Shown here: positions 7,002-9,155 of the stretch, piece by piece
Layout of the letters: each line of letters starts with the position of its first letter
How positions within the stretch are numbered: the first letter of the stretch is position 1
NCBI GenBank assembly: GCA_021160945.1
Contig: JAGHBQ010000188.1
Location: 1 to 9,155, forward strand
Length of the DNA: 9,155 nt
Direction: 5' to 3'
DNA from: Thermoplasmata archaeon
Lineage (GTDB): Archaea; Thermoplasmatota; Thermoplasmata; Thermoplasmatales; Aciduliprofundaceae
Made by a program: the position numbers and the translations under genes
The notes under the pieces: generated by a model
The model's database searches: none
What the model was told of the DNA's origin: nothing
Seen by the model: only the letters and a program-made list of their open reading frames with translations

Positions 7002-7775
7002 TCATTGGGTTATATCCTGAGGTGCATGGGCAAGTTTAACCAGAGCTTCCGCTTCGGCAAAATGTAACTTTCCTGGAAGCACTAAGGTATGGAGAGGTGG
7101 TCCGAAATCTTCTTTCTTGAGCTTCTTTAATCGGTCTGCTCTTATTAGGGGATTCTCACTTCCTGCCCTTGCCACAACGCACAGGAGCGTATTCTCTTTA
7201 ATAATTCCCCTTTTCTTCCTACTCTCCATCTCTTCCAAGATTTCTATAGCCTCATTTGCTGTCATGGGCCTCGGATTCAGATCGAGAAGAATTAGCGTGT
7301 GAAGTCCCTTTGAAAAGTTCTCATAAATGAAATCATAGGCGCTCGTGGGGAAATAATTTTCCTGGGGAAAAGGAATAGACACCGTTCTTCCAAATTTGTA
7401 CTGCTGCAATCCTAGCAGTCCAGGAGCTGCAGTTACGATAGAGGAATTATGCACAATCTTAGTTTTTATTCCTCTCTCCTCAGCCATAATTCTCAGAGCC
7501 ACATGGGTTGTTGCAATCATGGGATCTCCAGCTACTAAAAGAACAGCATTTCCCTCCAAAGCTGCCTGAAGAATCAGTTTTCCACTCTCCACTTCCTCCC
7601 GTGAGAGCACTCTGATTTTCTTTCCAAAATATTTTTCTAGTTCCTCTATCTTTGAACCCATGAGATGAGAGGTGTAAAATTCTGCAAAAACGAAATCAGC
7701 CTTTTCAATAGCTCTTTTTCCACGCATTGTTACATCTTCTACACTCCACAAACCCAGACCCACGAAGGTTAGCAT
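7002..7775 (-). CDS. dph5: diphthine synthase Dph5
   Basis: Dph5 is the S-adenosylmethionine-dependent methyltransferase that methylates the modified histidine of elongation factor 2 during diphthamide synthesis, in the cytoplasm. The 257-residue length is standard. The sequence carries the tetrapyrrole-methylase-like fold signatures: LTFVGLGLWSVEDVT (2-16), VAGDPMIATTH (81-91) in the SAM-binding loop, HNSSIVTAAPGLLGLQQYKFG (109-129) with the family-specific binding stretch, and VVARAGSENP (200-209). The ATG at 7775 lies about 24 nt after a TATA box with no ribosome site visible, so the message is probably leaderless. It is followed by a T-run and then the separate ftsZ promoter. Close relatives such as precorrin/cobalamin methylases are excluded by the Dph5-specific N-terminus and the HNSSI segment. 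Confidence 0.95.
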   Translation of the reverse strand: MLTFVGLGLWSVEDVTMRGKRAIEKADFVFAEFYTSHLMGSKIEELEKYFGKKIRVLSREEVESGKLILQAALEGNAVLLVAGDPMIATTHVALRIMAEERGIKTKIVHNSSIVTAAPGLLGLQQYKFGRTVSIPFPQENYFPTSAYDFIYENFSKGLHTLILLDLNPRPMTANEAIEILEEMESRKKRGIIKENTLLCVVARAGSENPLIRADRLKKLKKEDFGPPLHTLVLPGKLHFAEAEALVKLAHAPQDITQ

Positions 7776-7794
7776 GGATGATTATATGCGGGAA

Positions 7795-7803
7795 TTATTT
7801 AAA
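7795..7803 (-). promoter_or_regulatory. TATA box of dph5
   Basis: The minus strand reads TTTAAATAA, centred about 24 nt before the dph5 ATG. A second TATA-like CTTATATC lies just upstream (7805-7812), so the exact box is uncertain. Confidence 0.45.
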
Positions 7804-7888
7804 GATATAAGCTCATGATCTTTCACACCCTCAAGTCCCTAAAAATCTCATTTGGGAAGCGGATATATCTTTTCTCTATTTCTTCTAC

Positions 7889-7904
7889 GCCTGTACGAAC
7901 GGGC
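7889..7904 (+). other. short perfect hairpin in the dph5-sRNA gap
   Basis: GCCTGT (7889-7894) pairs with ACGGGC (7899-7904), including one G-U pair, around an ACGA loop. It lies between the dph5 promoter and the sRNA promoter. A TATA-like GATATATC (7862-7869) is about 25 nt upstream. Its function is unknown and it may be chance. Confidence 0.25.
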
Positions 7905-7923
7905 AAAGAGTTGAATGAAAACA

Positions 7924-7933
7924 AAAAATAAGT
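7924..7933 (+). promoter_or_regulatory. probable TATA box of the C/D sRNA
   Basis: AAAAATAAGT is A/T-rich and centred about 27 nt before base 7955, just ahead of the sRNA terminal stem. A second candidate, AGTATATG, overlaps its 3' end (7931-7938). Confidence 0.4.
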
Positions 7934-7956
7934 ATATGCAGGAAGATATACCCATT

Positions 7957-8015
7957 GCCCCTGTGATGAGTTCAGCCTTAGCTGAAAATGATGAAAGACG
8001 GGCGGGCTGAGGGGT
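7957..8015 (+). ncRNA. box C/D sRNA, dual guide for 16S rRNA 2'-O-methylation
   Basis: All four boxes are present in order: C GTGATGA (7963-7969), D' CTGA (7982-7985), C' ATGATGA (7988-7994) and D CTGA (8007-8010). Both guide segments (7970-7981 and 7995-8006) are exactly 12 nt, the canonical archaeal spacing. CCCC (7958-7961) pairs with GGGG (8011-8014), closing a textbook kink-turn with the three-base loop T-G-T (7962-7964) before GATGA. Such RNAs bind L7Ae, Nop5 and fibrillarin and direct 2'-O-methylation of the base paired to the fifth nucleotide upstream of D or D'. The D guide has 9 bases complementary to CCGCCCGTC of 16S (methyl target C1402, E. coli numbering). The D' guide has 9 bases complementary to AAGGCTGAA of archaeal 16S (target about G902). 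The exact ends are estimated from the stem. The D'-C' gap is unusually short (2 nt). Confidence 0.88.
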
Positions 8016-8069
8016 CTCTATCATTGATTTTCATTGGTGAATATCTTTCGAGATTTTCATGCCTTAGGA

Positions 8070-8077
8070 TATTTAAA
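8070..8077 (+). promoter_or_regulatory. TATA box of the 49-residue ORF
   Basis: TATTTAAA is centred about 26 nt before the ATG at 8100, exactly the spacing of a leaderless archaeal gene. Confidence 0.5.
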
Positions 8078-8099
8078 CTATGATAGAAATTCACCGAAT

Positions 8100-8249
8100 A
8101 TGATGAGTGAAGCCATAAGTGTAGAAATAAGAGACGAGATGTCTGCGAGTCAGGAAGAGCTCAGAGACCTAATGGCCAGAGCATTCCTTCTTACAGAGGG
8201 AGACATCAAAACAGCGTTTGCCAAGGCTATGCTTCTGCTTATGAACTAA
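8100..8249 (+). CDS. small acidic helical protein, unrecognised
   Basis: I do not recognise this 49-residue protein (48 if the second ATG at 8103 is used). It has an acidic N-terminal half with IRDEMSASQEELRDLMARAF and a hydrophobic, Ala/Leu/Met-rich C-terminus (KTAFAKAMLLLMN), and looks like two amphipathic helices joined by LTEGD. It has no cysteines, signal peptide or convincing membrane span. Support for it being real is the TATA box spaced for a leaderless start at 8100; the reading frame is open further upstream (to TTG 8034), but that extension overlaps the promoter. It lies between the C/D sRNA and a possible structured RNA. It could be a small regulator or ribosome-associated peptide, or a chance ORF. 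Confidence 0.5.
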   Translation: MMSEAISVEIRDEMSASQEELRDLMARAFLLTEGDIKTAFAKAMLLLMN

Positions 8250-8270
8250 TTTTGTGAAATTATATTTTCA

Positions 8271-8381
8271 TAAATCTCGCTTTTTAGATCTCTGTACCAA
8301 GAATTTGATGGGCATGCTTTACGGATACCTCCCAACCATCGGATGTTGTATTTCCAGAGAAAGTAGAGATTTAGCTTTTTT
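8271..8381 (+). other. nested inverted repeats ending in a T-run, possible structured RNA
   Basis: TAAATCTC (8271-8278) is the exact complement of GAGATTTA (8366-8373). Inside it TCTCTG (8289-8294) matches CAGAGA (8355-8360), and inside that ATTTGATGG (8303-8311) can pair with CCATCGGAT (8336-8344) using two G-U pairs. Six T residues follow at 8376-8381. A TATA-like ATTATATTTT (8259-8268) would start transcription near 8289. The layout resembles an RNA with an internal pocket (8295-8302 and 8345-8354) and its own terminator. An H/ACA guide was considered, but no ACA box is clear. Alternatively it is only the terminator region of the small gene. The remaining gap to 8495 shows nothing else but the promoter below. 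Confidence 0.35.
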
Positions 8382-8465
8382 GAGAAGGAATGGAAAACAT
8401 AAGCACTCCAACTCCATCTGACTCTTCATTCCTTAGACTTGTTGTAGCCTGAGTTAATGAAAAAA

Positions 8466-8473
8466 CTAAATAG
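8466..8473 (+). promoter_or_regulatory. weak TATA-like box of the amidinotransferase-family gene
   Basis: CTAAATAG preceded by an A-rich run is centred about 26 nt before the ATG at 8496, consistent with a leaderless transcript. The match to the TATA consensus is modest. Confidence 0.35.
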
Positions 8474-8495
8474 TCCATAAGCCATATACTCATCC

Positions 8496-9155
8496 ATGCT
8501 TCACGCAATTTTTCATGATGGAAAAACTCTGAAAAAGGCAATTGTATCACCGCCAGAAAAGGAATATTTTCACATTGATAATTTAGAGGCACATAACATA
8601 AGGGAAGTTGTTAATATTGAGAAAACTAAAGAACAGCACCGAATTTTGAGACACACCATGAGGGCAGCAGGTGTAGAAGTAACAGAGATTCCAGAACTGC
8701 GTGGCCATCCCAATTCAATTTTCACCATGGATACTGCTCTTTCTCTTGGAGATTGCTTCATAAAATTGCGCATGGGATTGCCGACAAGAAGGGGAGAGGA
8801 GAATTGGATGGCAAAAATTCTAGGGGATTTGAAACTCGAGAAAATAGGGGAAATCATAGCTCCAGGCACTGCAGAAGGGGGGGATTTGATTCCTGCATAT
8901 CCTTACTTTTTCATAGGGCATTCAAGAAGAACAAATATGGAAGGAGCTAAACAATTATCAAGAATTCTTAACTCTCTTGGATATGAGATTCGCATTGTAA
9001 AGGTACCGGATCTTCATCTCCACTTAGGTGGTGCGATGACAATAATTGGTGAGGATAAGGTTCTTGCATGCAAAAGCATACCTGATGAGTCTCTTAAAAA
9101 CTTTGAAGTGATAAGGATAGATTGTAAATTTTTCATAAGCGGGAACGTAATAAAT
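8496..9155 (+). CDS. amidinotransferase/dimethylarginine dimethylaminohydrolase-family enzyme, 3' truncated by window edge
   Basis: The frame from ATG 8496 stays open for 220 codons to the last base, with no stop, so the C-terminus is outside the window. An in-frame TAA at 8478-8480 makes this ATG the first possible start. The fold is that of the guanidino-group-modifying superfamily (DDAH, arginine deiminase, amidinotransferases), which act on arginine derivatives through a covalent cysteine intermediate. Visible motifs are HPNSIFTMDTAL (71-82) with the substrate-binding Asp (D79), AEGGD (126-130), and LHLHLGGAM (173-181) with the catalytic His, probably H176. SGNVIN (215-220) looks like the lead-in to the nucleophilic Cys, which must lie just beyond base 9155. 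Substrate cannot be decided from this part: DDAH-like citrulline production is the nearest guess. A run of seven G (8877-8883) encodes the Gly-Gly of the EGGD motif, in frame. Confidence 0.85.
   Translation, partial: MLHAIFHDGKTLKKAIVSPPEKEYFHIDNLEAHNIREVVNIEKTKEQHRILRHTMRAAGVEVTEIPELRGHPNSIFTMDTALSLGDCFIKLRMGLPTRRGEENWMAKILGDLKLEKIGEIIAPGTAEGGDLIPAYPYFFIGHSRRTNMEGAKQLSRILNSLGYEIRIVKVPDLHLHLGGAMTIIGEDKVLACKSIPDESLKNFEVIRIDCKFFISGNVIN

Noticed and set aside
5911..7039. Several plus-strand frames of 60-95 codons across ftsZ and its upstream region
   Set aside because: All are antisense to the intact, motif-rich ftsZ frame or to the dph5-ftsZ gap, with no matching family.
8289..8362. Full call of an H/ACA pseudouridine guide RNA
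   Set aside because: The stem-pocket-stem layout is suggestive, but there is no clear ACA box, no convincing apical kink-turn and no rRNA target I could match.
8371..8869. Minus-strand frames of 73 and 99 codons near the right end
   Set aside because: They overlap the plus-strand amidinotransferase-family frame, which carries clear catalytic motifs.
8877..8883. Suspected frameshift at the seven-G run
   Set aside because: Translation shows the frame stays intact across it and yields the expected EGGD motif.
8753..8950. Plus-strand 65-codon frame in another phase of the amidinotransferase-family gene
   Set aside because: It is an off-frame shadow; the true frame from 8496 is open through the whole region, so no frameshift is needed.
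1..9155. CRISPR arrays, insertion sequences, tRNA or rRNA genes, integrase sites
   Set aside because: No direct-repeat array, transposase motif, tRNA cloverleaf or rRNA segment was seen on either strand by eye.

Overview
The window reads as archaeal chromosome, most likely from a thermophilic euryarchaeon. It carries archaeal aIF1, the tRNA acetyltransferase TmcA, diphthine synthase Dph5, archaeal-type FtsZ, DUF131 and COG1340 proteins. TATA boxes sit about 23-33 nt before start codons that mostly lack a leader, arginine is encoded mainly by AGA/AGG, and a canonical archaeal box C/D sRNA is present. Gene content and style recall Thermoplasmata/Aciduliprofundum-like genomes, but that placement is a guess from memory and not a search result.

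Layout. Bases 1-36 hold a hairpin plus T-run that probably ends an upstream gene. A plus-strand operon follows (197-2976): aIF1, tmcA, then a small ASCH-domain protein whose start lies inside the end of tmcA. An unrecognised helical protein (2959-3483, minus) converges on it by 18 bp and shares a divergent promoter region with a plus-strand pair (3600-4939): a membrane-anchored protein with TPR-like repeats and two zinc ribbons, and a DUF131 membrane protein. The minus-strand block (4930-7775) is dph5, then ftsZ with its own promoter, then a COG1340 coiled-coil protein 12 bp downstream of ftsZ. From 7776 to 8495 lie a dual-guide C/D sRNA (about 7957-8015), a probable 49-residue protein (8100-8249) and a nested inverted repeat that may be a structured RNA. 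The window ends inside an amidinotransferase/DDAH-family gene (8496 to edge) that has no stop codon here.

How the genes fit together. Much of the window concerns making and decorating the translation machinery. aIF1 selects start codons, TmcA makes N4-acetylcytidine, Dph5 works on elongation factor 2, and the sRNA has 9-nt complementarities to two parts of the 16S decoding region (helix 44 near C1402 and helix 27 near G902, E. coli numbering). The most interesting link is tmcA overlapping an ASCH protein. E. coli YqfB, an ASCH protein, hydrolyses N4-acetylcytidine, and two of its three reported catalytic residues (Lys, Thr) align here, so this may be an ac4C writer and salvage/eraser pair. 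The second theme is cell division: ftsZ appears cotranscribed with a long coiled-coil protein.
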